From Fistularia commersonii (taxonomy: Eukaryota > Chordata > Actinopteri > Syngnathiformes > Fistulariidae), in the NCBI GenBank assembly GCA_037954325.1, contig JBBMNZ010000015.1, forward strand, positions 16,521,001-16,585,000: 64,000 bases of DNA, written 5' to 3'. The translations under genes were made by a program, and so were the position numbers. Positions 25,728-36,336 of the stretch are shown piece by piece. The notes beneath the pieces were generated by a model that had not been told where the DNA came from, did no database searches, and worked only from the letters and a program-made list of their open reading frames with translations. How positions within the stretch are numbered: position 1 is the first letter of the stretch; each line of letters starts with the position of its first letter.

Positions 25728-26078
25728 GGGAGGGGGGGGGGATCTGACTGGCTGTCAGGGTTGTGTCAGTATTATCTTTAGTCGGCTCCCGCTGTATCCG
25801 TGTGTGGCTGCGAGGATCCCATTTCTATTCCCCCTCTCTTTATGGACTTCTCGCTCTTTCTATTTCTCTCCCCGCTCCGAGTTTAATCTGGCATGTGTAA
25901 AGAGGCTCACCCCCCTCTCCGTTTTGTGGCTGAGGGAAATCAATTCAAAGTAATAAAGCTGTGTGTGTGTGTGTGTTTGTGTGTGTCCTGAAGAGTTTTG
26001 CTTTGTTTTCACTAGCACCTTGTCTCTTGTGTAAACTGTGTTGAACCTAATGTGGGGGGGAGGTGTCTCTCAGGGTTC

Positions 26079-26144
<66 letters not shown>
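25693..26144. repeat. Cluster of three (TG)n arrays
   Basis: Three arrays within 452 bp: about 34 bases at 25693-25726, about 24 bases near 25962-25985, and (TG)32 at 26081-26144 ending in CGCG. The last is the longest dinucleotide array in the window. Alternating purine-pyrimidine DNA of this length can adopt Z-form (general knowledge); no function is shown here. Confidence 0.93.
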
Positions 26145-26148
<4 letters not shown>

Positions 26149-26493
26149 AGCAATCTTGGCAGGAGTCGGTGCTGCATTTCCCCCAGTGGTCAGGTGGCAA
26201 GACGGTAGGGAAGATCATATCGCCCCCAAACTCGTGTCCTGTTGCCATCTCCGCTCTTTATTCTTTTCTCGCGTCTCATTCCTGCTTTATTAAATTCGTC
26301 AAAACGCCCAAGTATATACGTGGTGTATTAACGTCCCGTCTGGATAATCAGCGGCGGCGCACGACCGGTCAAAACATCGTTTTCGTGCATCTGATGGTGA
26401 TAAGAAGCCGGTATAAATGGCAACCGTCCACGAACAAGACTGGCCAGCGGTGACTGGCCGGGCACAACGGCCAGAGACGGAAGTGCACGGACG

Positions 26494-26516
26494 TTTGTTG
26501 TTGTTGTTGTTGTTGT
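26494..26516. repeat. (TTG)n trinucleotide repeat
   Basis: About eight TTG units in intron 3, directly followed by TGCCGAGG. Confidence 0.9.
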
Positions 26517-28807
26517 GCCGAGGAAGTGAACTCGAGCCAAGCGGAAGCCCGTTTCTTACAGTACGGAGAACCAAGCCCAGTAAACATCTGAAGAATGTCA
26601 CAGCTCCGCGGCCTCCTCCCGCGTTTCCTCCTCGAATCATCGCCGCCTCCTCGTCTTCCAGCGGACGGCGGATTTCGCCGGAAATCAGCTCTCAGAACGC
26701 CTTTGTGTGCCGGTGTCATGTTCCCCTCCTGCGAGCATCTCCTTCATCCGTGGCCCGAAATCCCAGATCATGCTGTCTGCAGAGATGTTGGGCCGTTCTC
26801 GCGTTTAAAAAAAAAAAAAAAAAAAAAAGCTTCCCTGAGAGTCGTTGAACATAATCAGGTTCTGTGTAAACACCGTCTCACGCAGTCCAGGGCCTTTTTA
26901 TATTTTAAATTACGCAGTGCCGTACATCAATAGACTATTCATTCTACTGACTTTTATGAGTCCAATAAATGTCTGCGGTGAAAAAGGCTAATTAGAGAAC
27001 GCTAATTGATGTGACAAAAAGTTTTACCTCCAGTTCACATACTAGCATGAACACTTTCTGAATCCCAGTCAGATTCTTCGCTTTGGAATCTGGAAAGTTG
27101 GAGTTTTTTTTTTTTTTTTATTTCAGTTGAAATGAAAAACCTCCCTCAGTTTCCGATGAATGATATCATTTTTAATAACAACCACGGCGCATTTGCATTT
27201 TTTTTTTTTTTTTTTTCAAACAAAACAACAATACGACAACAATACAGTGAAGTTCAAACTCCCCGAGCTCACATCAGAAGGGAAAAATGATTTAACAGTT
27301 CCAAGTATATTTAGCTTCTATGTAAATACCACTAATGCAAACAAAAGCAGGAAAATCCATAGCGATCCCGCAAAACCGAAAAATACAATGAGCATTCAGG
27401 GAAACCGGAGCGGTGAAAGAAGTACTCCTGATGTTCTGCCCCTTCAGGTTTCCTCCAGCTGCTCTGGATGGATCTACTGACAGGGTTGCGTACGCTTAGC
27501 CACAGCAGATAATGAGAGGGTGTCAGTCACGCAGAAATCGCTTGATTCCGATACAAAAAAAAACCTTGTTTTTATCACCGTGTTTGTCAACGCCTTTTTT
27601 TTTTTTTTTTTTTTTTTTTTTCCATGTGAACACAACAATAGAAATGATTTATGTCAGAACAAATCATGGTTGTAGCGAAAGATATTTCTTCAAAGCAGAT
27701 ACCCCTGCTGAGAAATACAAAGGGGTTCTGCAGAACGTGGGACCAGAAGTTGAGTTTGATATGTGGAACAGGAGCCGGTTAGAAAGTAGGTTTTGTTTTA
27801 AAGCAGTGATTCTTTGTTTAACACGAGTCTCTTACCGGGCAATAAATACCACGCTTCCGGAAGATTGATCACGAATGCTAGTTAATTCATTTGTATCAGT
27901 CAGAAACCGACACAAACGCCTGCTTTTGGTTAAACAATAGACGAAACTGACTTGAGTATCAACAAACAATTACCTGGATGAATACATCTAAATTTTGGAG
28001 TGCAGCTGAAAACGACTTCAAATATCCCAAATTGAGCCGATTTCAAGAAACGGTTCACCGCTCTGCATTAAGAGGAAAGGCAAAAGGCAGGATTTCAATT
28101 TTGCAAATGGAGATTTATCATTTTTGGAAGTTTAGAAAGGGAGAAAATCAAGAAAGCGCCATCGTCCCCTCCGGCCGCCTCGCTCCAAAACCTTTGCCGG
28201 ATCATCTCGCCGTCTCCCGGCCGAAACCAAAGGCCACCGGCCGTTTGCGCTCCGGAGGCCGGGCGGAACTCTTGCGGCGCGTGAGCGAGGAGGAAAAAGA
28301 GAGCGACGACCAGTTCATTTGGCAGTCGGCGTATGAAAAGGAAGGGCGGGGCTGGAGCGCCAGAAGAAAGGTGGAAGATGATCAGAAGAAACCCCTTTTC
28401 TAAACCGACTCGACATCAGACAGAGAGGCAGATAAAAACACGGCGAATGAACACGAGGGTCCGGGTTGTCCTGAAGGCTCGGTCCGCCGGATCACGCTTT
28501 TTCTGTGTGATTCCCGTTATTGCCGAGCAGATGAGCTCATAAATACCGCACCGTTTTGGGACGTGTTAGCGTGTCCATTAGCCGCTGGCAGGTGGCGTTT
28601 TATTTGCACGCAGCAGCGTTTTCCTGTGGTTCCCCGCGCTCGCCTTGAGCTTTGGCTCCTTTTTTTACATTTATTTATAATTTTTTTAACTTTTTTTTTT
28701 TTTTTTTTTTTTTTTGATGTGAGCAGCGTCCGGCTGCACGGGAGGGATGACATTCTGAAATTCCCCAGAATCTCCAGGCGCTGATGACAACACACAGGAG
28801 AGTTGTT

Positions 28808-28947
28808 AAGACAATTTATATTTCATTGTATTTCTTATTCTTCCTCCTTCCTACTATTATCTATTACTGTTATGTTTTTGCTTGAAACTCTGGCACAACA
28901 ATTTCCTTCGGGATAAATAAAGTTGTTCTCTTTCTCATTCTCATTAA
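28808..28947 (+). mobile_element. Retroelement 3' tail, plus-oriented copy
   Basis: About 140 bp ending CCTTCGGGATAAATAAAG followed by a short terminal repeat (TTCTCATTCTCATT). The stretch GACAATTTATATTT through CTATTACTGTTATG to GGCACAACAATTTCC is matched nearly base for base, in reverse complement, at 34532-34670. An AATAAA-bearing end with a small tandem repeat is typical of fish LINE or SINE 3' ends. The element is 5'-truncated with no coding part. Clade not assigned. Confidence 0.75.
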
Positions 28948-29240
28948 CAAATTAAATCTTGATTTCTGAAATCTGGTTTGAAGCTCACAGGGGTGAATTC
29001 CTAGGATTGCACGGTTCGTGGCATCTACTTTTCAAATCGTGTATTTATTTTGGCAAGAAATAATTTTATTCAGTCTGGACAGAAACCGGGAATTATTTTA
29101 TTTACATTTTCTCGCCTTTTCGGTCCTGTTCACAAGTTGCTCGCTGCCTCCCTTGGCTGGTACAGGAGACGTAATCTACAATTTTATTGACTTTTAATTA
29201 TTGCATATTTGATCCCCTTTTTTAAATGAAATTATGAAAT

Positions 29241-29578
29241 AACACTGCTCAAAAAAAATATGGGGAACACTAAAATAATACATCCTAGATCTGAATGAAT
29301 GAAATTCTCTTGTGAAATAGTTGGTTCTCTACATACTTGAATGTTTTGACAACAAAATCACACAAAAATGATCAATTGGAATCAAATGCATTAACCCACA
29401 CTCAACATTTAGAGTGGAAAAACACTCCAGGCTGATCCCACGTCGATGTAACGTCCTAAAAACAAGTCCAAATAAATCAGTTTTGCTTCAAAGTGGACCC
29501 TTTGAATTCACACGAGTACTATATTGTGTTGTTTAAGTGTTTTATTTTATTTCCTTTATTTTTTGGAGCTGTATATTT
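29241..29578 (+). mobile_element. MITE-like DNA transposon, copy B
   Basis: A block of about 335 bp in the same orientation as copy A at 19342. Its 5' end reads CACTGCTCAAAAAAAATATG and its 3' end TTCCTTTATTTTTTGGAGC, which are imperfect inverted termini. It shares GGGAACACTAAAATAA, GATCTGAATGAATGAAAT, TTGACAACAAAATCACAC, AGGCTGATCC and CAAAGTGGA with copy A. No coding capacity, hence non-autonomous. Confidence 0.82.
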
Positions 29579-30197
29579 AATGTCCAGTAACAGTGATGCA
29601 GCTGTGTCTTGCTTTAGAACTTTCTCATTAAAGAAAAGTTCTTGAGCTGGTTATGCTGACCCTTTTTTTTTTTTTTTTTTTTTTTTCTGCTCCCTCAAAT
29701 AGAGAGTCTGAAGCAGCAGGTCAGCCCCCAGCCAATCTCCTTTTATAGCGATAACAATCTGTAATCAATAACGGAAATAATCAGCTGCATCTCCAAAAGT
29801 AAGCTCACCGGCGTCTGGCTCTTGATTGGAAATTCAGGGAATCGGAGTAATAGTGATATCGACATCTTCCCCCGGATTCTGCAAGAAAACGGTTATTTTT
29901 TTTTTTCCCACCTTCTCCTCAGACTAGACAGGGTTTCCCCACCGAACAAAATCATCTCTATGCCATCACTGGCCGTAATCAAATTTCTGCTGCTTAATGG
30001 CCCAGTTTAAATGGCGCGTGATGATTTTCAGGATTTTAATTGGCTATACAAACCTCCAATTGGCTCTAACTTTACACAAGAGGAAGGGGGAAGGCAGCAC
30101 AACGTAGCGGCGTGGACGATAAAGCCGACGCTCCCCTCGCTTCCAGTCCGGTACCTGTTGAGAGGCCAAAGCTGCTATTTTCATACCTGATGTTTAC

Positions 30198-30306
30198 ACA
30201 CACACACACTCGCACACAGACAGACAGACAGACGGACACATTTGGGCTAATCTGATATGACAAGCAGTTTTATGTGTGTGTGTGTGTGTGTGTGGGTGTG
30301 TGTGTC
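30198..30306. repeat. Facing CA-rich and TG-rich tracts (imperfect palindrome)
   Basis: CACACACACACACTCGCACA followed by a (CAGA)n-like stretch (30198-30240) faces a TG array with one GGG interruption (30273-30306) across about 35 bases. In RNA the two arms could pair into a long imperfect hairpin. Both arms are simple sequence, so pairing may be incidental. Confidence 0.7.
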
Positions 30307-33300
30307 GCTGTATTGGATCCGCTGGACCTCCGCCATGTAGAGCCTGATAAATTGTGCTGGAATATTATAAATCAGCAGGACTATGAGTCAGGGCTGGTCG
30401 CCTGCCAACTCTTTCTGCAATTTTGATGTGGTTGTTCTTTCTAATTGTTAGAAAATAACTAAAGTAACTTTATAAATGTGTGATTTCAAGGTTTCCGATT
30501 CCGTAGTAATGAAATAGAAGTGATCGGATAATCAAATGAGCAAAATCTCTGCTGTTTATTATTAGGTAATTCGCTAATGTTAATGAACATTATGCCCTCG
30601 TAAAGTGTTGCAGTGTGTTTGCGCCCTGACCTTCTCACCTCTACGGTTCAAACACACACACACACGCTTTCCCCACCATGCCCACCAGCTGCTCTTGTTT
30701 GCCCGTGAACGCACGGCGTTCACGCTGCGTGGCATACGTTTGTGTTTTCTCACCAGCAGGCCTCGGATGTTTGCTGAGATGTGTGCGTTGTACGCGTGAA
30801 CACCACAGCAAACTCTTCAGTTTACACACACATAGACACACACACACACACACACACGTGGGTCTCGTGGTGTAGTTTGTCCAGGGCACAATTTACTCAG
30901 CGCTCCTTGTTTTCGCGGGTGTCCGCAAGTGGCAGAGCGGCGGGAGAAAACACACGAACGCGCTGTTCCTCCTCCCGCCGCCGCCGCTTTATTTTCAGAG
31001 CTCACTTGGCCGATGACTAACCACCTGTTGAAAACATGCGACCCGCCCTTTCGCCGTACATCACTTTTGCAACTGAGCTACGCTGAGGTTCAGTAGCACG
31101 ACGAGTGTGTAATAAAAATTAGAAGCCTGTAATAGCCTAATAGCCATAGAGGATTGTCCTTACTCATGTGATGGGATTATGACGGGCCACCGGCTGAATC
31201 GTTACGTGACCGCAAGATCTTTTTTTTTTTTTTTTTCTTCCCCCCCCACATCGAGTGAGCTGTAACTAAACTGGCTTTGCGGCGAGATCATTTGGCAAAA
31301 GACTGGTTTGATGTAAACAGCTGGCGTGTCTAATAATCGTAATAATCTGTTATTTGACACAGACAATGGCACGGCAATCTGTACACAGTTTTAGGAGTGT
31401 GTGTGTTGTGTTTGCACTTCTTCCTGCTGAGCCACAGATGGCAGTCCTCCACCTCAGGCTTCCAAGTGCCCTGCAAACATACTGTAGGTATGTGTGTGTG
31501 TGTGTGTGTGTATGCATGTAGCAGTGTAGTCTTATGGTTTCTGTGCTTGTCAGCAGCTGTGGATTCCTGTTCTGTTTAGGTCTGCAGAATCCAACACACC
31601 CTCATCTCTCCATATTGTGGTCAGTCTCGGGGTCCCTCCGTGCACATAAATTAAGACCCGCCGTTGAATTCCTTCTCAGGGAAACGCCGACGGCAACTCC
31701 CTTCGTTTTCGCCGACCGGGGCCCGTTCTGTGGCCCCGTCTCCGGGAACCTCAGATAACCCCCCGCGCTCCTCGGCCGGCGTTTAAACCCCACCTTTGCG
31801 ACGTGCCTGTTTGCCTTCTCATGCACCTCCAGGTGGCCGGGTCACGCACTGCAGCCCGAGGGGTGGAACGTCTGCTCCGGCACAAGAGCGGCCGCGTCGC
31901 GCCTCCAAAACAAAGGTGTCTTTGCTCTCGGTGCCAGCGTGCGGCCTAATTCCCCGGTTGTCGATTCACAACCCCTCCTGGCCGCTCGCCGGCGTTTTCT
32001 TCCCGCGCTCGCGTTCACCCTGACCCAATTTTTATTTATTTCCGCGCCACCACAGGTAGTAGCTGTTGTCGTCTTCCACCCGCGGACATTTGGGTGTAAA
32101 GGCATGTTGAGATTTTCTTCTCTGCAGGCCAATATGGCACAACCGGTTTGAAATGGATCCCACACGATGCAACGCGACTTTGCAGGTTTTTTTTGCAATG
32201 TTTCTGGAGTCAGAAATCGCCTCGAGCACAAATAAATACCTTTATATTCATGTTTTTATTTCTCTCTCGTTCGCCCGTAAAATAGAAAAATCACAGAGTA
32301 ACTGGAAATTGATCATTTAGAGTAAAATTTCATTTGCGAGTTTCGATTATTGCGGCACGAGTAGCAAAAGCCGGGAGGAAAACGCTCGCCGTAAATTCAG
32401 TTTCAGCGCGGGGTTAAACAATCATCTCGGTCCGTGGGCGCCGTCCTCCTTGCTGTTTGGCTTTCTCCCCTAAAGTGGATGTTTTTATTGCATATTTTTA
32501 TTTTGGGGGTAAATGTGGCTCTGCCTCAGCTCAGCACATCCGTCAAAAGTTGGTGCTCGGCCGCAGCGCATTCGGAGGAAGTTACCAACTGCGGCCAAAT
32601 TGCGGAAAGTGTGTTTGAATGGCGGGACGGCGGCCAAGTTTATTTGGTTGCGTGTCGTTTACAATGTATTCCCACCAGGAAAGGAATATAAACGCGTTGT
32701 TTTTTGTTGTTTTTTTGGGGGGGGGATTCTTGGCGCAGACGAACCTACAAAATTCCGATATGCTATTATGAAAAATGAAAACCTCGTACTTTTGAAAGAA
32801 GCCGGTCATGTTTAGCTCAAACGGTAACAACTTTGCGGGACGACCCGGAACACCTGCACTGTTGATATAAATTGAGATGGAATTCTAATGAAACCCTCCG
32901 CCGTTGAGAACGCTGTATTACCGGCATAATCTCCCGTGTAGGAATACATTTGAGAATGTATGATAAACGGCGAACGGAAACCGAATATGTAAGTATTTGG
33001 AATAACGTTAGCTGAAACCCCCTGAATCTTTGAGCAGCCAGAACGCCGCCGCACCGCTGCGCCTTTTTGCACGGAAGCAAGGCTTCTTTCACGCGCTTCA
33101 CCGCCGCTCTTTGAACGTCGCCGCGTACGAGGCCGCGCCGCAAATTGCTGCGAGCGAATGGAAATGGCGATATATGAATGAAGACATCTCCCCCTCCGCG
33201 TCTTCTCTGCTCATTCATAATCGAAAAACAGCCAACTGGTTAATAAAATGTGAGATCCGCCGAGAGCCGAGGCGGAACAGACGGCAAAACGCGGACCGGT

Positions 33301-33712
33301 TCGCGGGGCGTCGGGGGCCGTGGCGTCCTCACGTGCGTCTAGTCGTCGGAAGACGAACGCCGGCTCCGTCCCCCAGACTCCGCCTGGATGTATTTTTTTG
33401 CAGAAAAGCAGACCTTCCGGCTCATCCGAGCACCGAACCGATATCCAAACGCATGCCCGTATCCAAACGCACGTCGGCGTGCCCGTGAATATCCAGGTTT
33501 TTTTTTCCACTGACTCACGTTCATTAACTGACTGGCTCCCAGCTGCAGTCTGGAGGTGTCAATATGTGGAATATGAGTATTATACACTGAGTCACCAGCA
33601 ACACCTCATTTTTAGTGGGAAAAAACAGATGATAGATGAATGTCACGTTCCGGGGGGGCTCAGGGTATCTCGCTGCAGCGCATTTGGTATAATCTCACTA
33701 AAGTGCTCTCCG

Positions 33713-33835
33713 TCTCTCTCTCTCTCTCTCCATCTCTCTATCTACTTTGCCATCCCTATCGGCTCCTTCTCTTAATCCTCTGCAGAGTAGGTGTGTGTGA
33801 GAGAGAGAGAGGGAGGGAGGGAGGGAGGGAGGGAT
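33713..33835. repeat. CT-rich and GA/GGGA-rich facing repeats
   Basis: A (CT)n tract at about 33713-33739 is followed within 60 bp by (GA)n and then several GGGA units at 33797-33835. The arms are complementary in sense (pyrimidine then purine) and could fold back in RNA or form triplex-type DNA. Simple sequence only. Confidence 0.8.
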
Positions 33836-33973
33836 CCAGTCAGGGAGGGAAGACTGATATTTGCTTAATCAAATCCTCGAAGGAGGCAACCCTCTTTGAT
33901 CCACTTCCAAGTTCACCGTGTTCACTTTCATTCGGTCATCCGTCACTTGCGCTGTCTCTCAGTCTACCTGCAG

Positions 33974-33976
<3 letters not shown>

Positions 33977-34026
<50 letters not shown>
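33977..34026. repeat. (TG)25 microsatellite
   Basis: Uninterrupted (TG)25 in intron 3, ending in CGCGC. Confidence 0.95.
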
Positions 34027-34031
<5 letters not shown>

Positions 34032-34531
34032 TCTCTGGCTGAAAGGGAGAGAATAGCCCCGAGACAATGCCTTGCATTTTCCTCTGTCCCTCCCTCCTTC
34101 CGTCTGCCTCGTCCTTGCTTTTCCGTTTCTTCTACAAGCTGTTGCGAGCTGCTGAGGTCAGACTGGCACAGGCAGGCATTGTCGTAAGCATGAGAGCCTC
34201 CGTGTGTGTGTGTGTGTTTCTTTGTGTGTGTATAGTGTTGTGCCAGCATTAGCCAGAGCTTGTCCCTTTGTTTAACACGACATGCACAGGAGCCGCCTGT
34301 GAGAACTTGCATGTGGACTCCCCTGCACCCGGACCTCAGCGCAGGCCGCCGAAGAGTCCTTTATCCCGAGGGGCTTAGCGGTTTACATCGTGGTTCGGCT
34401 TTTATTTCGCATTTCAGTGCCCGTGATTTATAATTCTTTAGCATTTTTTTTTTTTTTTGCAGTACAGTGGACCCTCAGTTTTTACTTTCCAAGACCCCCA
34501 AGTAGAGACGTGATCAGTTTGATGGTATTTA

Positions 34532-34723
34532 AATGAGATGAGATGAGAACAACTTTATTTATCCCGAAGGAAATTGTCGTGCCAGAGTTTCAAGCAAAAA
34601 CATAACAGTAATAGATAATAGTAGGAAGGAGGGAGAATAAGAAGAACAATAAAATATAAATTGTCAAGGTTAAGGCTACCGAGTGTTTTAAGGTCTTCAG
34701 TACAAAGATTTGAAGATATACAG
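34532..34723 (-). mobile_element. Retroelement 3' tail inserted in the TIR element, minus-oriented
   Basis: Reverse complement of the repeat at 28808-28947: on the plus strand it starts ATGAGATGAGATGAGAAC (the terminal repeat), then CTTTATTTATCCCGAAGG and CATAACAGTAATAGATAATA. It splits the host element: GATGGTATTTA stops at 34531 and ATTTACAGATATATTAACCC resumes at about 34724. The related copy at 35690-35803 carries that junction uninterrupted, which shows the insertion came second. The repeated ATTTA at the edges may be a target duplication. Confidence 0.75.
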
Positions 34724-34918
34724 ATTTACAGATATATTAACCCTCAACTAACCTCATTCAACCCTTTACCAACCTCCCGCAACCCACCATCGACTGGATA
34801 TTACGCTTCTCACACTTATACGGTGCACTAAACACTTAAGCTGGCATTGCAAAATAGGGGTATTGCAAAATAATTAGTCGCTTTCACAAACTAAATCGCA
34901 CAAAGTACATACAAATGA

Positions 34919-35160
34919 ATGTCCAGAAAGAGAAAAGTTGATGCCGACGGAAGGCTGTTTCAAAAAAGATGGGAATGCATATGTATCATTTTGGATTTGA
35001 GTGAGTTATACATGCACAGTTATTTAACATTAAGGAGTAGTTACATTTATTTGACATTACATTTGGTTACATTTACACTGTTACCGTTACATGTGGCCCT
35101 TTGAGGGAAACCATTATGCAGATGTGGCTGATGGTGAAAATGAGTTTGACACTCCTGACT
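34919..35160 (+). mobile_element. hAT (Charlie-like) fragment: transposase start and 3' terminus
   Basis: At 34919 an ATG opens MSRKRKVDADGRLFQKRWEC, which resembles the conserved N terminus of hAT-family transposases of the MSRKRKVD..FQ..W type. The similarity ends after about 22 codons. At 35095-35160 the sequence ATGTGGCCCTTTGAGGG and GAGTTTGACACTCCTG matches the common hAT 3' end, whose terminus in reverse is CAGGGGTGTCAAACTC. So almost the whole transposase has been deleted between the two. A 5' terminus is not identifiable. Confidence 0.65.
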
Positions 35161-35689
35161 TAGACAATGTGACAAGATCTCACGAGGGTACGACGGTGGG
35201 AGCGAGAGTTTAATTTATTTTGTATTTAATTTATTCTATGAAATGAATTTCAGTTTACTTTTACTATATCTTTTTACTGTGTTTTCTTCTCAGACTAGAC
35301 TATGGCTAATTTGTCACAAAAATAAAAAACAAAACATTGCAAAAAAAGACCTAAAGCGCGTTTAATGACTAAATTAAAATCACAAATCCGCAAAGTAGTG
35401 AGGGTGTGAAAGCCAAACCACAAAGTAGTGAGGGTCCACTGTATTTACCTTTTTTTTCGCTATGATATTACCATATTCTAGCCTGGGAAGAAAAAAAATC
35501 TATCGTAAATCTACGGTAAAATTAGACTAAAATTTATTTTATACGATAAATAAAATACGAGACCTCCTTTGCTAAACAGAAATAACCGGTATTGCGGTAA
35601 TTGTGGCGGTCCTTGATTAGAAGGGCTTTTCACCAACTCAAATTCATAACGCCCACGAAAGCCGGGGCAGTGAAGCCGGCCGGCATTCT

Positions 35690-35803
35690 CGGAGGAGACG
35701 GCTTGAAAATGGTTTGCGGGAGGTTCGTAAAGGGTTAATATATCTGTAAATACCATCAAAACACTCACGACATTCACTTTGAACGATGTGAGGATCCACC
35801 GTA
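35690..35803 (-). mobile_element. Truncated, diverged end of the same TIR element
   Basis: In reverse complement this reads TACGGTGGATCCTCACA, then TTGATGGTATTTACAGATAT, then TTAACCCTTTACGAACC and CTCCCGCAA. It parallels the 5' part of the element at 34463 but without the retroelement insertion. It is therefore a second, older or more diverged copy lying in inverted orientation about 250 bp beyond the first. Only one end is present. Confidence 0.6.
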
Positions 35804-36190
35804 TTTAACGTCAGACCCGGATCCCGGCTGCAGCTCCCTGGGGGGGGGACTCAGAAACACAGGTGTCCGTTTGTCGGAGCAAGTTTTCGGCGACGGAAAG
35901 ACGCCGGGAGCGCGAGCCCCCTTTTCTCCCCCTGCCGTTGTTCTTCGGGCTTTACGAGTGTGTTCTGACCAAAAAAAAAAAAAAAAAAAAAAAGTTTTTT
36001 CTAATCATCTCTACCTTTCCCTGCCAGCGTTTGTTGCGTTAAGAGGAACGTAACCTGGATCGCTCCCTTCTCCCGCCCCGAGGCATCTCCACCCCGTTGC
36101 ATTTATTCGCTTTCTTCGACACGCATTCCAAAGACTCATCTCGCTTTTGTTTTTTTGTTGTTTTTTTTTTTTTCTCCGTCTCCCTCGCAG

Positions 36191-36336
36191 CGAGCACCTA
36201 TCATGCGCCTTCACCTTCTTCTTACACGGCGACAGCAACGTGTGCACCAGCGTGGAGATCAACCAGCACCAGCCCGTCTACCACCTGACCGAGGAGCACC
36301 TGGCTGTGGCCCAGCAGGCGTCCAGCCCCTTCCAAG
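36191..36336 (+). CDS. med13: MED13 exon 4
   Basis: The first C completes Ser with AG from exon 3. The exon then reads EHLSCAFTFFLHGDSNVCTS, VEINQHQPVYHLTEEHLAVA and QQASSPFQ. It belongs to the N-terminal domain; the SNVCTSVEINQHQPVY block is diagnostic of MED13. It ends CAA G/GTGGGT in phase 1, and the G joins TG of exon 5 to give Val. The acceptor is ccctcgCAG behind a T-rich tract. Confidence 0.96.

Larger units (their letters stand above)
34463..35443 (+). mobile_element. TIR DNA transposon (pogo/Tigger- or Tc1-like), nested
   Basis: Bounded by a perfect 15-bp inverted repeat, TACAGTGGACCCTCA at 34463-34477 and its complement at 35429-35443, where the outer TA would be the target duplication typical of Tc1/mariner-type elements. 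The body is interrupted by a retroelement tail (34532-34723) and contains a hAT fragment (about 34919-35160). Just inside the 3' end is a subterminal echo, CACCCTCACTACTTTG in reverse complement. No transposase of the host element is left. Superfamily is inferred from the TIR and TA only. Confidence 0.72.
15471..36190 (+). other. Intron 3 (20.7 kb), the main transposon-bearing intron
   Basis: The largest intron, without a supportable gene. It holds a retrotransposon remnant (16876-17035), two copies of one MITE family (19342-19638 and 29241-29578), two copies of one LINE/SINE 3' tail in opposite orientation (28808-28947 and 34532-34723), a nested TIR element with a hAT fragment (34463-35443), and a divergent second TIR end (35690-35803). 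It also carries long (TG)n arrays (18035-18067, 18742-18776, 21241-21268, 25693-25726, 26081-26144, 33977-34026) and A29 and A37 runs at 23863 and 24055. A CpG-dense block lies at 25405-25520. It ends with a T-rich tract and ccctcgCAG. Confidence 0.8.

Noticed and set aside
26052..26453. Open frames rich in Cys-Val or Thr-His across TG arrays
   Set aside because: Translation of (TG)n or (CA)n; seen at every long dinucleotide array in the window.
28808..28947. AATAAA as the polyadenylation signal of an intronic gene
   Set aside because: The motif is part of a repeated retroelement tail that recurs in inverse orientation at 34532.
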